From Mesorhizobium escarrei (GTDB taxonomy: Bacteria > Pseudomonadota > Alphaproteobacteria > Rhizobiales > Rhizobiaceae): a stretch of 56,108 nucleotides of DNA. How positions within the stretch are numbered: the stretch's first letter is position 1; every line of letters begins with the position of its first letter. The stretch is taken from contig NZ_CAKXZT010000068.1 of NCBI RefSeq assembly GCF_935825525.1, forward strand, positions 1-56,108, in the 5' to 3' direction. Positions 35,039 through 44,675 of this stretch are shown here, piece by piece. Position numbers and translations under genes: made by a program. Under the pieces are notes generated by a model. That model saw only the letters and a list, made by a program, of their open reading frames with translations. It had not been told where the DNA came from and did no database searches.

Positions 35039-36271
35039 ATGTCGAGCCTCGTACACGACGCTGCCGAGAAATATGCCACGCTTTCGCTCGACACGGTGCG
35101 CAGCGTCGAGATGCTTCGGCTCGACCGCGTTCGCCAGCAGGCCGCCGCCCACAATCTCTCGGCCGTGCTGCTCTTCGATCCCGTGAACATTCGCTACGCC
35201 ACGGGTGTGCGCAACATGCAGGTCTACTCCGCGCGCAATCCGGCGCGCTATGTGTTCATTCCGGTGGGCGGACCGGTGGTTCTGTTCGAGTACCGCGCCT
35301 GCGAGCATCTGGCCGAGAACCGCCCAACCGTCGACGAGATCCGGCCAGCGCGGCCAATCATGCCGCTGCACTCCGGCCACAAGCATGTCGGCCACCTCAG
35401 AGAATTTGTCGCCGACATCGAGGAACTGGTCGCCAGGCACGGCGTCAACGGTCGCCGCATCGGCGTGGAAGCGACGACGACAGGAGCGATGCTGGCGCTC
35501 GCCGCGGCAGGTTTTGACATAGTCGACGCCCAGATCCCGGTGGAAAAGGCGCGTGGCCTCAAGGTTCCCGGCGAAGTCGACATGATCCGCGCCTCCTTGC
35601 GTCTCACCGAGGCCGCCGTACGCGAGATGGAGGCGGCGCTGGTTCCGGGCGTCACCGAGAACGAGCTTTGGTCGGTGCTGCATCAAAAGCTGATTGCCGG
35701 CGGCGGCGACTATATCGAGACGCGGCTGCTGACCTCCGGTGCGCATACCAATCCCTGGTTCCAGGAGACCTCGGACAAGATCATCCAGGCCGGCGACCTG
35801 GTCGCCTTCGATACCGACGCGGTCGGCTGCTACGGCTACTACAGCGACTTCTCCCGCACGTTTCTGACCGGCGACGGCAGCGCCTCTTCGGCGCAGCGGA
35901 CGCTTTACGGACTTGCCCAGGAGCAGATCGAGAAGAACGTCAATCTGCTGCGCCCGGGGCTCGGTTTCCGGGAGTTCGCGGAAAACGCCTGGCTGATCCC
36001 CGGCGCCTACCAGAAGCACCGCTACCTCTCCTTGCTGCATGGCTGCGGCATGACCGGCGAGTATCCGATCATCGCGCACGCATCGGACTGGGACGATGTC
36101 GGCAACGACGACAACGAGGTGTTTGTCCCCGGCATGACGGTCTGCGTCGAGAGTTTCATCGGCCACGAAGACGGTGGCGAGGGTGTCAAGCTCGAGGAGC
36201 AGGTGCTGATCACCGAGACCGGGGTCGAGAGGCTGTCAGTCTACGGATATTGCGACCGGCTCTCGGCCTGA
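35039..36271 (+). CDS. M24-family metallopeptidase-like protein
   Basis: Pita-bread-fold M24 protein (410 aa), related to Xaa-Pro dipeptidase and to DddP. The N-terminal creatinase-like domain contains LLFDPVNIRYATGVRNMQVY. The C-terminal domain has all five metal ligands: two Asp in AFDTDAVGCYGYYSDFSRTF, His 334 in LLHGCGMTGEYP, Glu in VCVESFIG and Glu in VKLEEQVLI. The position six residues after the His, an Asp in DddP and in the paralogue at 44676-45989, is Gly here (G340), so DMSP-lyase-like chemistry is unlikely. A peptidase or amidohydrolase role fits better. It starts behind GGGAGGGAAG, divergent from LysR, and precedes a peptide-type binding-protein gene. Confidence 0.8.
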   Translation: MSSLVHDAAEKYATLSLDTVRSVEMLRLDRVRQQAAAHNLSAVLLFDPVNIRYATGVRNMQVYSARNPARYVFIPVGGPVVLFEYRACEHLAENRPTVDEIRPARPIMPLHSGHKHVGHLREFVADIEELVARHGVNGRRIGVEATTTGAMLALAAAGFDIVDAQIPVEKARGLKVPGEVDMIRASLRLTEAAVREMEAALVPGVTENELWSVLHQKLIAGGGDYIETRLLTSGAHTNPWFQETSDKIIQAGDLVAFDTDAVGCYGYYSDFSRTFLTGDGSASSAQRTLYGLAQEQIEKNVNLLRPGLGFREFAENAWLIPGAYQKHRYLSLLHGCGMTGEYPIIAHASDWDDVGNDDNEVFVPGMTVCVESFIGHEDGGEGVKLEEQVLITETGVERLSVYGYCDRLSA

Positions 36272-36409
36272 GCGCGCCGCGATGTGCCTGGCAATTTCGA
36301 AGCGCCTGTTGTCGGGGCGAATGGGACACGTCTCGGATCGATGCCGAGGCGAAGGGAGAGCAGGCTGCCTGTGAGCAGCGCTGCAGGGGATGCGAGAGGA
36401 GAACATCAA

Positions 36410-38059
36410 ATGACGACAGTCTCAGAGATGAATTGCCAGACCAGGACGAAGGTGGCGACCTTTGCGCGGGAGACGCGAGCCGGGCGACTTGACCGCCGCG
36501 AGTTCCTGGCAATCGCCAGCGCCTTCGGCCTGTCCACGGCTGCAGCCTATACGATGATAGGCTTGTCGGCGCCGACTCCGGCGCGTGCCGGGGAACCAGT
36601 GAAGGGCGGCGTCCTGAAGGTCGCCACCGCGGTCAAGGGGATGAAGGATCCGCGCACATTCGACGAGGCTGAACTGGGCAATGCCGGCCGGCAGTTCCTG
36701 GAAACGCTAGTCAAATACACCGCCGACTTCACCTTCGAGCCGATGCTGCTGGAGCGATGGGAGGTCAATGCGGATGCGACCGAGTATGTCCTTCATCTGC
36801 GCAAGGGCGTGAAGTGGAACAATGGCGACGATTTCAGCGCCGACGATGTGATGTTCAACATCGCGCGGTGGTGCGAGAAGAACGTGCCGGGCAATTCGAT
36901 GGCCGGGCGCATGGGGGCGCTGATCGACGAAAAAACCGGCACGCTGCGTGATGGGGTCGTTACCAAGGTGGACGATCATACGATCCGCCTGCAACTGGCT
37001 TCTTCCGACATCTCGATCATCCCCAGCCTTTCGGATTACCCCGCCTTGATCGTCCACCGTGACTACGACAAATCTGGCGGCAATCTCATCGCCAACCCCG
37101 TCGGCACCGGGCCGTTCGAGCTCGTTTCGTACGAGGTCGGCCAGAGGGCGGTCTTCAAGCGCCGCGAGCAGGGATCCTGGTGGGGCGGCGAGGCCTATCT
37201 CGATGGCATCGAGTTTATTGACTACGGCTCGGACCCCTCCGCGCTGGTCAGTGCTTTCGAGGCGGAAGAAGTCCACACCAACTATGAGACGACGGGCGAC
37301 ATGGTTGCCGTGATGAACGGGCTTGGCTTGCAGAAATCCGAAATTCTGACCGCAGGCACGATCGTCGCACGCACCTCGGTGCAAGCCAAGCCCTATGACG
37401 ACGTGCGGGTTCGCAGGGCGCTGCAGCTGGCGGTCGACAATTCGGCCGTGCTGCTTCTCGGCTATGCCGGGCTGGGTTCGCCGGCCGAGAACCACCATGT
37501 CTGCCCCATTCAACCCGACTACGCCAAACTGCCGCCAGTCGCCCGCGACCTGGCGCAGGCCAAGGCACTCATGGCCGAGGCCGGCCAGGCGGATTTCGAG
37601 CATGAGCTGATCTCGCTCGACGAGGAGTGGCACAAGAACACCGGCGACGCGGTCGCAGCCCAGCTGCGAGAGGCGGGGTTCAAGGTCAAGCGCACGGTGC
37701 TGCCGGGATCGACGTTCTGGAACGACTGGACGAAATATCCATTCTCGCTGACGGTATGGTCGATGCGCCCGCTCGGCGTGCAGACGCTGGCCATCGCCTA
37801 CCGGACAGGCGAGGCTTGGAATGAAAGCTCGTTTTCCGACAAGGCATTCGACGAGATCGTTACGAAGGCCCTATCGGTCGCCGATCCCACGGCGAGGCGC
37901 GAGCTGATCGGCAAGGCCGAAAAGATCCTCCAAGATTCGGGCGTCATCATCCAGCCGTTCTGGCGCAAGCTGTTTTGCCACTCGGCGACGGCTGTACAGG
38001 GCCGCCGGATGCACCCGACAGGGGAGACCTATTTCGACAAGGCCTGGCTTCAGACCTGA
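36410..38059 (+). CDS. ABC transporter substrate-binding protein, family 5 (DppA-like)
   Basis: Family 5 extracellular solute-binding protein (549 aa). An N-terminal Tat-type signal is likely: [15 protein letters not shown] near residues 28-42 followed by a hydrophobic stretch and cleavage at ARA/GEP. Family motifs are [64 protein letters not shown] and the closing [16 protein letters not shown]. Such proteins bind peptides, opines or similar compounds. Start 36410 has AGAGGAG. No permease genes follow; the next 220 bp hold only the tail of an unrelated oxidoreductase. It may therefore be an orphan, or may use the importer encoded at 42.7-47.8 kb. Confidence 0.88.
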   Translation: MTTVSEMNCQTRTKVATFARETRAGRLDRREFLAIASAFGLSTAAAYTMIGLSAPTPARAGEPVKGGVLKVATAVKGMKDPRTFDEAELGNAGRQFLETLVKYTADFTFEPMLLERWEVNADATEYVLHLRKGVKWNNGDDFSADDVMFNIARWCEKNVPGNSMAGRMGALIDEKTGTLRDGVVTKVDDHTIRLQLASSDISIIPSLSDYPALIVHRDYDKSGGNLIANPVGTGPFELVSYEVGQRAVFKRREQGSWWGGEAYLDGIEFIDYGSDPSALVSAFEAEEVHTNYETTGDMVAVMNGLGLQKSEILTAGTIVARTSVQAKPYDDVRVRRALQLAVDNSAVLLLGYAGLGSPAENHHVCPIQPDYAKLPPVARDLAQAKALMAEAGQADFEHELISLDEEWHKNTGDAVAAQLREAGFKVKRTVLPGSTFWNDWTKYPFSLTVWSMRPLGVQTLAIAYRTGEAWNESSFSDKAFDEIVTKALSVADPTARRELIGKAEKILQDSGVIIQPFWRKLFCHSATAVQGRRMHPTGETYFDKAWLQT

Positions 38060-38128
38060 GGTCTGGTGATGCACCGCGGGCGATCGCGGCGGCGCAAGGG
38101 TCATGATGGGCGCCCTGACCGCAAAGAA

Positions 38129-38278
38129 CCTGCAACAAGGGTTGCCTATCTTGCGGGCGAGGGGAAACTGTCGATCTCGATCGGCCGGGCCGCTCGCTTG
38201 GAAGAGAGCATTCAGCTGATCGCTGATTTGAGAGCGGGCCTGCCGGTCAAGGGCAAGGCCGTGATCGTCTTGTCTTAG
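38129..38278 (+). pseudogene. Quinone oxidoreductase/zinc-type alcohol dehydrogenase, C-terminal fragment
   Basis: The last 45-50 codons resemble the end of an MDR-family quinone reductase: KLSISIGRAARLEESIQLIADL, then a Gly-Lys-Ala-Val-Ile-Val ending. No cofactor-binding domain is present. It lies 70 bp after the orphan binding-protein gene and suggests that a deletion removed the genes between. Confidence 0.5.
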
Positions 38279-38453
38279 GCGCAGGCTCCCCGGCGGGCCG
38301 CTCAACTCTTTCGAACGTCTGTCGCAGCCGGTTAAGCGCAAGCTGCCGAATTCGGCGGTAGAATCGAGGGAGTCTTCAACAGATGGCACTTCAGGCAATA
38401 GTAAAAAAATAAACTAGGCTATCTTAATATTCCTAAATCTTTAAAATCCTCAT
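38279..38453. other. AT-rich intergenic region downstream of the TetR gene
   Basis: The left part is GC-rich without features. Bases 38400-38460 are strikingly AT-rich for this window. It is the 3' side of the minus-strand TetR gene. No clear stem-loop terminator was found by eye. Confidence 0.35.
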
Positions 38454-39050
38454 TTAAGTATCTCTGAGAGAGTATGCTTTAAGAAAGCGTTCGATGACGG
38501 ACAGAATGCTTTTTCTATGCGCGTCGTAGTCTTGGGAGGCGGGATCCGAGGCCATGAGAACCCAGAAGCCGGTAACCATGGCGAACAAGCCGCGTGAGAG
38601 AGCTTCCGCGTCCATGCTCGAAAGCTCTTCATTGAGTAGGGCACGAAGTTTGCCGCGGACGGTAATTTCCGCATTCAATTGGATCTCTTGCAACGCGGGG
38701 CTTTGCCGAAGGCGCGCTACGAGCACGTACCAAGCGGTGACAATTTCGGGAGTGAGTTGATCTGGGCTTAGATATCCCAACAGGATGCTCTTTACCCGCG
38801 CGGCAGGAGACTGCTGCGAATTCGACGCACGTTCCGCGTTTGCCAGGATCTTGGCGTAAAGCGCATCATAAGTGGCGTTCAGCAGACCATCCTTGTCTCC
38901 GAAGTAGTGGCCCACGATTCCGGCGGTTAATCCGGCGCGTTTCGCGATGCGCTGAATGCTTGTCTTTTCAAGGCCGTCCTCATGGATCGACACGATCGTC
39001 GCCTCGATAAGTTGTTCCCTGCGTTCCTGCCACGTTTTGTGCTGACCCAT
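38454..39050 (-). CDS. TetR-family regulator, BetI-like
   Basis: TetR regulator (198 aa). The helix-turn-helix spans residues 10-55 (RREQLIEATIVSIHEDGLEKTSIQRIAKRAGL, AGIVGHYFGDKDGLL). The all-helical ligand domain contains LTPEIVTAWYVLVARLRQSPALQEI and LRALLNEEL, which matches the BetI-type C-terminal family (TetR_C_6). BetI itself senses choline and controls glycine betaine synthesis, so a quaternary-amine or related ligand is possible here, as inference. Start ATG at 39050 fits the family (MGQHKTW); the longer open frame would cross the operator. It is divergent from the binding protein/CocE/permease operon, whose promoter overlaps an imperfect dyad. Confidence 0.85.
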   Translation of the reverse strand: MGQHKTWQERREQLIEATIVSIHEDGLEKTSIQRIAKRAGLTAGIVGHYFGDKDGLLNATYDALYAKILANAERASNSQQSPAARVKSILLGYLSPDQLTPEIVTAWYVLVARLRQSPALQEIQLNAEITVRGKLRALLNEELSSMDAEALSRGLFAMVTGFWVLMASDPASQDYDAHRKSILSVIERFLKAYSLRDT

Positions 39051-39156
39051 CGTTTGTGCCCTGCCGACTCTAAAGTTTGCGTTGTCGCTTCTCATAGGCG
39101 GTATGCGCGGCCGTTTCCATTGAGCAGCACTCGCCGTTAGCCTACCATACATTTTT

Positions 39157-39185
39157 TTGTTGTACCGTTCAGCAAAAATGATAAT
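39157..39185 (+). promoter_or_regulatory. Promoter with overlapping TetR-type operator
   Basis: -35 TTGTTG (39157-39162) and -10 GATAAT (39180-39185) are 17 bp apart. A 19-bp imperfect dyad, TTGTTGTAC-C-GTTCAGCAA (39157-39175), covers the -35 and spacer; seven of nine half-site pairs are complementary. This is the expected position for repression by the divergent BetI-like regulator. Confidence 0.6.
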
Positions 39186-39210
39186 GCTTTTCAAAATGGG
39201 AGAGGCGAAC

Positions 39211-40758
39211 ATGAAAACTCACAAATTCGCATTGAACAGACGAGAGGCGTTGGTGGGTGTTGCAGCCAGCATGATCATGGCTTCGACCAACCCGTCCGTG
39301 GCACAGACTCCGAAAAAAGGAGGGCGGTTGCGCGTGGCTCTCGCGGCCGGAGCAACGTCCGATACCGTCGATCCGGCGGTGATGGATAGCGCGTTCACCA
39401 TTCCGATCGCCTACACCGCCTTCAACCACCTGACTGAGACAGACAGTAGCGGTAACGTTGTCCCCGAGCTCTCCGACGAGTGGTCTTCGGAAAAGTCCCC
39501 GGCGGAATGGACCTTCCGGCTTAGAAAAGGCGTGGAGTTCCACAACGGCAAGACGATGACCGCCGCCGACGTCATCGCGTCCCTCAACTACCATCGCGGC
39601 GAAAATTCTAAGTCGGCCGCCAAGCCGTTCCTTGATGCAGTGGAAGAGCTGAGGGCGGATGGCTCCGATAGAATCCGCGTGCGACTCAAGGCGCCAAACG
39701 TGGATTTCCCCTCGACGATCAGCGACTATCACTTTGTCATCTTGCCTTCGACTGATGGCAAGATCGACCCGCTTGCCGGGATCGGCACCGGTCCTTACGT
39801 GCTCCAGAAACTCGATCCGGGTGTTGGCGCCTCGTTTTCACGCAATTCGAACTACTTCAAGTCCGATCGCGCCTTTTTCGACGAGGTCGAACTGCGTGCC
39901 GTCATTGACGATGCCGCGCGAAACAACGCCCTCCTTACTGGTGAAGTCGATGGTATCGATCAGATTCCGTTGCAGATCGCGTCCCGGCTGAAGCAAGTTC
40001 CCGCAATCAAGATCGTGGAGACGGTGGGCACCGAGCACAACACGTTGCCCATGCGCACGGACATCGCTCCGTTCAACGATGTCAACGTTCGCATGGCGAT
40101 CAAGCACGCGATCGATCGCGACGCGATCGTCGACAAGATCATGTTCGGTTACGCAAAGCCGGGCAACGACAATCCCATTTCGCGAGCATATCGCTACTTT
40201 GATTCCAGCTTGGAGTTGAGGAAATACGATCCCGAGAAGGCGAAGTGGTATCTCAAGCAGGCAGGACTATCGTCTCTCCAGGTTGATCTCAGCGTCGCCG
40301 GCAGCCCGTTCCCGGGGGCCGTCGAGACCGGTTCGTTGGTGCAGGACGCTGCCCGCGCCGCGGGCATCGAAGTCAACGTGATCCGGGAGGTCGATGACGG
40401 CTACTGGTCGAACGTGTGGATGCAGCGCCCTTGGTGCGCGGCAAGTTGGGTCGGTCCTGCAAGCGAAGATTGGATTTTCACCAACGCCTATGCCCAAGGC
40501 GCTGCCTGGAACGATACCTTTTGGAAGAACGAGCGGTTCAATCAGTTGCTTGTCCACGCCCGGGGCGAGCAGAACGACAACCTGCGGCGCGAGATGTATG
40601 CGGAGATGCAGCGTCTCGTGCGCGACGATGGCGGGGCGGTTGTGCTGACCTACAATAGCTACGTCATGGGTCTGCGCGACAATGTCGAACACGGCCCTTT
40701 GGCGGCCAACTGGCGTCTTGACGGGTATAAGTTCGCCGAGCGTTGGTGGTTCTCTTGA
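39211..40758 (+). CDS. ABC transporter substrate-binding protein, family 5 (peptide/opine type)
   Basis: Family 5 binding protein (515 aa). The signal sequence has twin arginine in LNRREALVGVAASMIMAS, cleaved around VAQ/TPKKGG. Family motifs are LVPELSDEW-type VVPELSDEWSSEKSPAEW, FRLRKGVEFHNGKTMTAADV, GIGTGPYVLQKLDPG, NDVNVRMAIKHAIDRDAIV and MYAEMQRLVRDDGGAVVLTY near the end. GGGAGAGG precedes the ATG at 39211. It leads an operon that continues with the CocE hydrolase, two permeases, the DddP-like M24 protein, a fused ATPase and the HAL-fold lyase, so it defines what this system takes up. The ligand is unknown. Confidence 0.9.
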   Translation: MKTHKFALNRREALVGVAASMIMASTNPSVAQTPKKGGRLRVALAAGATSDTVDPAVMDSAFTIPIAYTAFNHLTETDSSGNVVPELSDEWSSEKSPAEWTFRLRKGVEFHNGKTMTAADVIASLNYHRGENSKSAAKPFLDAVEELRADGSDRIRVRLKAPNVDFPSTISDYHFVILPSTDGKIDPLAGIGTGPYVLQKLDPGVGASFSRNSNYFKSDRAFFDEVELRAVIDDAARNNALLTGEVDGIDQIPLQIASRLKQVPAIKIVETVGTEHNTLPMRTDIAPFNDVNVRMAIKHAIDRDAIVDKIMFGYAKPGNDNPISRAYRYFDSSLELRKYDPEKAKWYLKQAGLSSLQVDLSVAGSPFPGAVETGSLVQDAARAAGIEVNVIREVDDGYWSNVWMQRPWCAASWVGPASEDWIFTNAYAQGAAWNDTFWKNERFNQLLVHARGEQNDNLRREMYAEMQRLVRDDGGAVVLTYNSYVMGLRDNVEHGPLAANWRLDGYKFAERWWFS

Positions 40759-42698
40759 TTGCGTTGAACGCTATTCGGCTCGTCGAGCATGCCTGGATAC
40801 CACTACGCGACGGCAGGAGACTTGCCGCTAGGATGTTCATGCCCGAAGTCGGCGGGCCTTGCCCCGCTGTGGTGGAGTATAATCCGTACCGCCGTCATGA
40901 CATCACACGCGCCAGAGACGGCGTTGTCCACCGCTACTTCGCGCAGCGCGGTTATGTCTCCATTCGATTGGAGATTTCTGGCACGGGCGATTCGGATGGC
41001 CTGCTCACAGATGAGTACTGCGATCGTGAGATCGACGATCTTGAGGAGGCGATCGACTATATTGGCCGGCAGCCGTGGTGCTCGGGAGGCGTCGGCGTCC
41101 TAGGCCACTCCTGGGGCGCATTCAGCGCCCTTCTGGTGGCGCAGCGGCGGCCGCCTCGGTTGAAGGCGATAATTCCGGTCATGGGATCGGATGACCGCTA
41201 TAGGGAATGCATTCACTATAACGATGGCTGCCTGCTGGCGTCCAATCTGGTCTGGGCATCGTTCATGCAGCTATACTCGGCCCTGCCGCCCAATCCAGAC
41301 GTCGTTGGAGAAACGTGGTTGTCGACATGGCGGAGCAGGCTGGCCGCCCAGCCACTCTGGGCCAGCCAATGGATGCGTCATGATCGCTTCGATCCCTATT
41401 GGCGGCAGGGGTCGGTCGCGCCAGACTATGGTCTGATCGATTGCCCCATTTATGTATTCGCCGGTACCGCGGATCGCTACCGGGACGCAGGGTTTCGTCT
41501 TTTGGAAAACTGCACCACCTTCGTGAAGCTTACCATGGGTCCGTGGGACCATTGTTATCCGCACGAGGCTGCTTACCGGCCCATCGACTTTCTAGCGGAA
41601 GCCGTCCGCTGGTGGGACCGCTGGCTGAAGGGAATCGATACCGGCGTTGAACGCGAGGCGAGAACAGCCGTGTGGATGAGCGGTTCCGCCGGTCAAGGAT
41701 ACTGGGTGACGCCACCTGCGGGGACGATACGCGAGACCCTTAGCCTGACGGCCGACAGGCCGGCTGGCGTGGCCGCGCTGAAGCCGTTGCTGGACACAGA
41801 CTGGGTCGTTTTACCGGAATCGGCATGTGGCGAGCTTAGCTCGGCCGACAACTACGTCCAGTTCTGGGCGGCGCCGGCGGCGAAAGCGATGAACCTCTTC
41901 GGGATTCCGGAATTGGCATTGCGCTGCGATCAGGACGCTGCGGCGGGCCAACTCGTGGCGCGGCTTTATGAAGTAGTACCGGGCAGAAATGCGACCGAAA
42001 TAGCAAGGGGATCCTCGAGACCTAGTGGCCCGACAGCGCCGGGCGTCACCGAACGTCGTATCAGCTTCCACACAGTCGCGTGGCGGCTACAAGCAGGCAG
42101 CCGCCTGTGTGTCGTGGTATCCGACGGGCTGTGGCCGGCAATCGCCCCGGTACCCGGAGAGACGTTCCGTGGGCAAGATCTTTCGGACGTGCGGCTCACC
42201 CTGTCCATCGGCGGGGATCAGATGGCGCATTTTGAGCCATTCGCCTCCGTGTCGGACCGGCTGCCGGCAGATATCGTCGTGCTCTCGCCTCCGCAAACAA
42301 AGATCGTGTCGCACGAATCTCCCGGGACGGGCGAGCGCATGGTACAAATATCATCGCATGCCGGCATATTCGGCGAATACACGCGCGCCTTCCTTCCCGA
42401 CATCGTAACCGAGATCGAACATAGGGTGACGAAGGAATTCCGGCTCAGCCATCGGAGCGCGAGCACATCCACCGTTGGGCACGATTTTCGACTGGAAAGA
42501 GACGGCTGGGCGATTGGCCTGCAGGGATCTTTTTCCCTGACTTCGGGTACCGCCGGTCTTCAGCTCAGGGGCGACATCCGCGCGTTCGTCAGCGGATCAG
42601 AAATATTCCGCAAGCAATGGCCCGATGAGGTGATCGTCCCAGAGGGGCAAGGGAACGTGCAACGGCGACGCGTTATGCAGGAGGCTGAACCGCAATGA
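40755..42698 (+). CDS. CocE/NonD-family hydrolase (X-Pro dipeptidyl-peptidase fold)
   Basis: Alpha/beta hydrolase (about 647 aa) of the CocE/X-Pro peptidase (S15) group. The nucleophile elbow VGVLGHSWGAFSALLVA puts Ser near residue 119. The acid is in VFAGTADRYRDAG and the His in MGPWDHCYPHE. A C-terminal jelly-roll domain (XPP_C) fills residues about 350-640. Family substrates range from X-Pro peptides to cocaine and beta-lactam esters. No ATG exists near the start. The TTG at 40755 overlaps the preceding stop as TTGA; GTG 40746 or TTG 40743 are close alternatives. With the M24 proteins and the lyase it should act on the imported compound. No signal peptide is seen, so it works in the cytosol. 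Confidence 0.85.
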   Translation: MIALNAIRLVEHAWIPLRDGRRLAARMFMPEVGGPCPAVVEYNPYRRHDITRARDGVVHRYFAQRGYVSIRLEISGTGDSDGLLTDEYCDREIDDLEEAIDYIGRQPWCSGGVGVLGHSWGAFSALLVAQRRPPRLKAIIPVMGSDDRYRECIHYNDGCLLASNLVWASFMQLYSALPPNPDVVGETWLSTWRSRLAAQPLWASQWMRHDRFDPYWRQGSVAPDYGLIDCPIYVFAGTADRYRDAGFRLLENCTTFVKLTMGPWDHCYPHEAAYRPIDFLAEAVRWWDRWLKGIDTGVEREARTAVWMSGSAGQGYWVTPPAGTIRETLSLTADRPAGVAALKPLLDTDWVVLPESACGELSSADNYVQFWAAPAAKAMNLFGIPELALRCDQDAAAGQLVARLYEVVPGRNATEIARGSSRPSGPTAPGVTERRISFHTVAWRLQAGSRLCVVVSDGLWPAIAPVPGETFRGQDLSDVRLTLSIGGDQMAHFEPFASVSDRLPADIVVLSPPQTKIVSHESPGTGERMVQISSHAGIFGEYTRAFLPDIVTEIEHRVTKEFRLSHRSASTSTVGHDFRLERDGWAIGLQGSFSLTSGTAGLQLRGDIRAFVSGSEIFRKQWPDEVIVPEGQGNVQRRRVMQEAEPQ

Positions 42699-43687
42699 GC
42701 AAATTCTCCGACATAATCGGCGGAACGCTGGGAGCGACGATAGCCAACCGCTTTTTGCTAGGGATCTACACGCTTTTTATCGTCTCTATCCTCATATTCT
42801 CGGCGATTGCCTTTCTACCGGGGGACTATGCCAAAGCCGCTCTCGGTCACTCGGCCACACCCGAGACGGTGGCTGCGCTGCAGAAGGAACTGGGGCTGGA
42901 CCGGCCAGCGCCCGAACGGTATTTGCGTTGGATCGGCCACGCGGCACAGGGCGATTTCGGGTCCTCCTTCTCGGCGGGCGGTACGCAGCGGCGTCTCGTC
43001 ATCGACATCATCCTTCCAAGACTGAAGAATACGCTGCTGCTTGCCGGTGTCACCGCGTTGCTGGCGGTTCCGCTTGCGCTAGTCCTCGGCGTGCTCACGG
43101 CGCTCGCCAGGAACAGCTTTCTGGACCGACTGCTCAATGCCGCGACGCTGACCGCCATCTCGTTCCCCGAGTTCTTCGTCGCCTACGTGCTAATGCTGCT
43201 TCTGGCGGTGAAGTTTCCGCTTTTCAGCTCGATGGCGAGCATGAGCGCGGACATGCCGATTGTGGAGAAATTGGCGCGTATCGCCCTGCCGGTGCTGACC
43301 CTGACGCTTGTGATCCTCGCTCACATGATGCGCATGACCCGTGCCGCGATTATCAGCTTGCTCAACAGTTCCTATGTCGAATGTGCCCGGCTCAAGGGGC
43401 TTCCGGAGTGGAGGATTGTCGTCGGCCACGTGTTGCCCAATGCTTGGGCTCCAATTGCCAACGTCGTTGCGTTCAATCTCGCCTATCTGGTCGTTGGCGT
43501 AGTGGTGGTGGAGGTCGTGTTCGTCTATCCGGGAATCGGCCAGACCATGGTGGACGCCATCCGCCTGCGCGATGTGCCTGTGATCCAGGCCTGCACGCTC
43601 ATCTTCGCCGTCACCTTCGTCGTTCTGAACCTGCTGGCCGACCTGATCGCCATCGCCACAAACCCAAGGCTCGTTCACCCCAAATGA
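42695..43687 (+). CDS. ABC transporter permease, DppB-like
   Basis: Peptide-type inner-membrane permease (330 aa) with six hydrophobic segments. Features are the FLPGDYAKAALG periplasmic loop after helix 1, SISFPEFFVAYVLMLL-type helix 3 region, the EAA-type coupling loop SSYVECARLKGLPEWRIVVGHVLPNAW and the C-terminal VVVEVVFVYPGIGQTMVDAIRLRDVPVIQA, all standard for DppB. Its ATG overlaps the CocE stop (ATGA) and its own end overlaps the next permease gene. It forms the channel together with the DppC-like subunit. Confidence 0.92.
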   Translation: MSKFSDIIGGTLGATIANRFLLGIYTLFIVSILIFSAIAFLPGDYAKAALGHSATPETVAALQKELGLDRPAPERYLRWIGHAAQGDFGSSFSAGGTQRRLVIDIILPRLKNTLLLAGVTALLAVPLALVLGVLTALARNSFLDRLLNAATLTAISFPEFFVAYVLMLLLAVKFPLFSSMASMSADMPIVEKLARIALPVLTLTLVILAHMMRMTRAAIISLLNSSYVECARLKGLPEWRIVVGHVLPNAWAPIANVVAFNLAYLVVGVVVVEVVFVYPGIGQTMVDAIRLRDVPVIQACTLIFAVTFVVLNLLADLIAIATNPRLVHPK

Positions 43688-44565
43688 CGGCTCCTGCTGC
43701 AGTTTCAGAGACGAAGAAATCCACATGGATCTGGAAGGCCTCGCGCCTGCTCGCGTCGGCGCCCGCAAGCGCGCTGTTCGGGCTGGTCATTATCGCGCTC
43801 TATTTGCTGGCCGTCATTTTCGGACCGCTGGTGGCACCGTATGGTGAAGCAGAGGTGGTCTCCAAAATTCCCTTCTCGCCTTGGAGCCGCGAATTCCTTC
43901 TGGGTACCGACCAACTGGGCCGGGACACATTTTCCCGGCTGCTGTTTGGTGCGCGCAATACATTGGGCATCTCGTTGGTCACCGTCTGCCTGTCCTTTGG
44001 TGTCGGAGGAGTTTTGGGCATGTTCGCGGCAATCAGGGGAGGGTGGGCTGACAAGCTGCTGCTAAGCCTGACTGACGCGTTGATGGCGATACCGCCGTTG
44101 ATCTTCGCCCTGATTGTGCTGTCGATCGCGGGTTCGTCGATCCCGAGCCTGATCGTTGCCATCGCCGCAGTCGACATAACCCGGATCTTCCGACTGACGC
44201 GTTCGCTTTCGGTCAATGTCCTGGCGACCGATTTCGTGGAGGTGGCGCGGCTGCGGGGCGAAGGATTGAGTTGGATCATGTCGCGCGAGGTGCTGCCCAA
44301 CGTCCTGCCCCTTCTGGTCGCAGAATTCGGGCTCCGCTTCTGCTTTGTCTTCCTCAGCATTTCGGCGCTCGCCTTCCTTGGCCTGGGCATTCAGCCGCCC
44401 ACTGCCGACTGGGGTTCGATGGTCCGGGACAGCGCCGTCTTGATCTCCTACGCCGACTTCACGCCGCTGATTCCGGCCGCAGCCATCGGCCTGCTGACGG
44501 TGGCGGTCAATCTCGTGGTGGATTGGATCCTCCACGTGACCAGCGGCCTGCGTGAAGCTGATTGA
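43684..44565 (+). CDS. ABC transporter permease, DppC-like
   Basis: Second permease (293 aa) of the peptide-type importer. It has a cytoplasmic N-terminus, first helix at residues 28-50 and the typical FLLGTDQLGRDTFSRLLFGARNTL block. The EAA-type loop is VNVLATDFVEVARLRGEGLSWIMSREVLPNVLP, and the C-terminal block ALAFLGLGIQPPTADWGSMVRD is characteristic of DppC/OppC. ATGA overlap with the upstream permease gene indicates coupled translation. Its stop at 44563-44565 overlaps a possible TTG start of the following M24 frame. Confidence 0.92.
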   Translation: MTAPAAVSETKKSTWIWKASRLLASAPASALFGLVIIALYLLAVIFGPLVAPYGEAEVVSKIPFSPWSREFLLGTDQLGRDTFSRLLFGARNTLGISLVTVCLSFGVGGVLGMFAAIRGGWADKLLLSLTDALMAIPPLIFALIVLSIAGSSIPSLIVAIAAVDITRIFRLTRSLSVNVLATDFVEVARLRGEGLSWIMSREVLPNVLPLLVAEFGLRFCFVFLSISALAFLGLGIQPPTADWGSMVRDSAVLISYADFTPLIPAAAIGLLTVAVNLVVDWILHVTSGLREAD

Positions 44566-44675
44566 TACAGAAGACGATCAAGGAAGAAACGCACTGTTAT
44601 GGAACGCAAGTTGTGAAAGCTACATTGGAAACAACTGGGTCAGTCGAGGGGCTGTTTGGCCGGCATCGCAAGATC

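Noticed and set aside
34979..36166. 395-codon minus-strand frame
   Set aside because: Antisense to the M24 gene with intact metal ligands; its sequence looks like a shadow frame.
35039..36271. Calling the first M24 gene a DMSP lyase too
   Set aside because: The residue matching the DddP catalytic Asp is Gly (G340), although the metal ligands remain.
42928..43683. Plus-strand frame running into the DppC-like permease from far upstream
   Set aside because: It overlaps the DppB-like gene in another frame; the ATGA at 43684 is the evident start.
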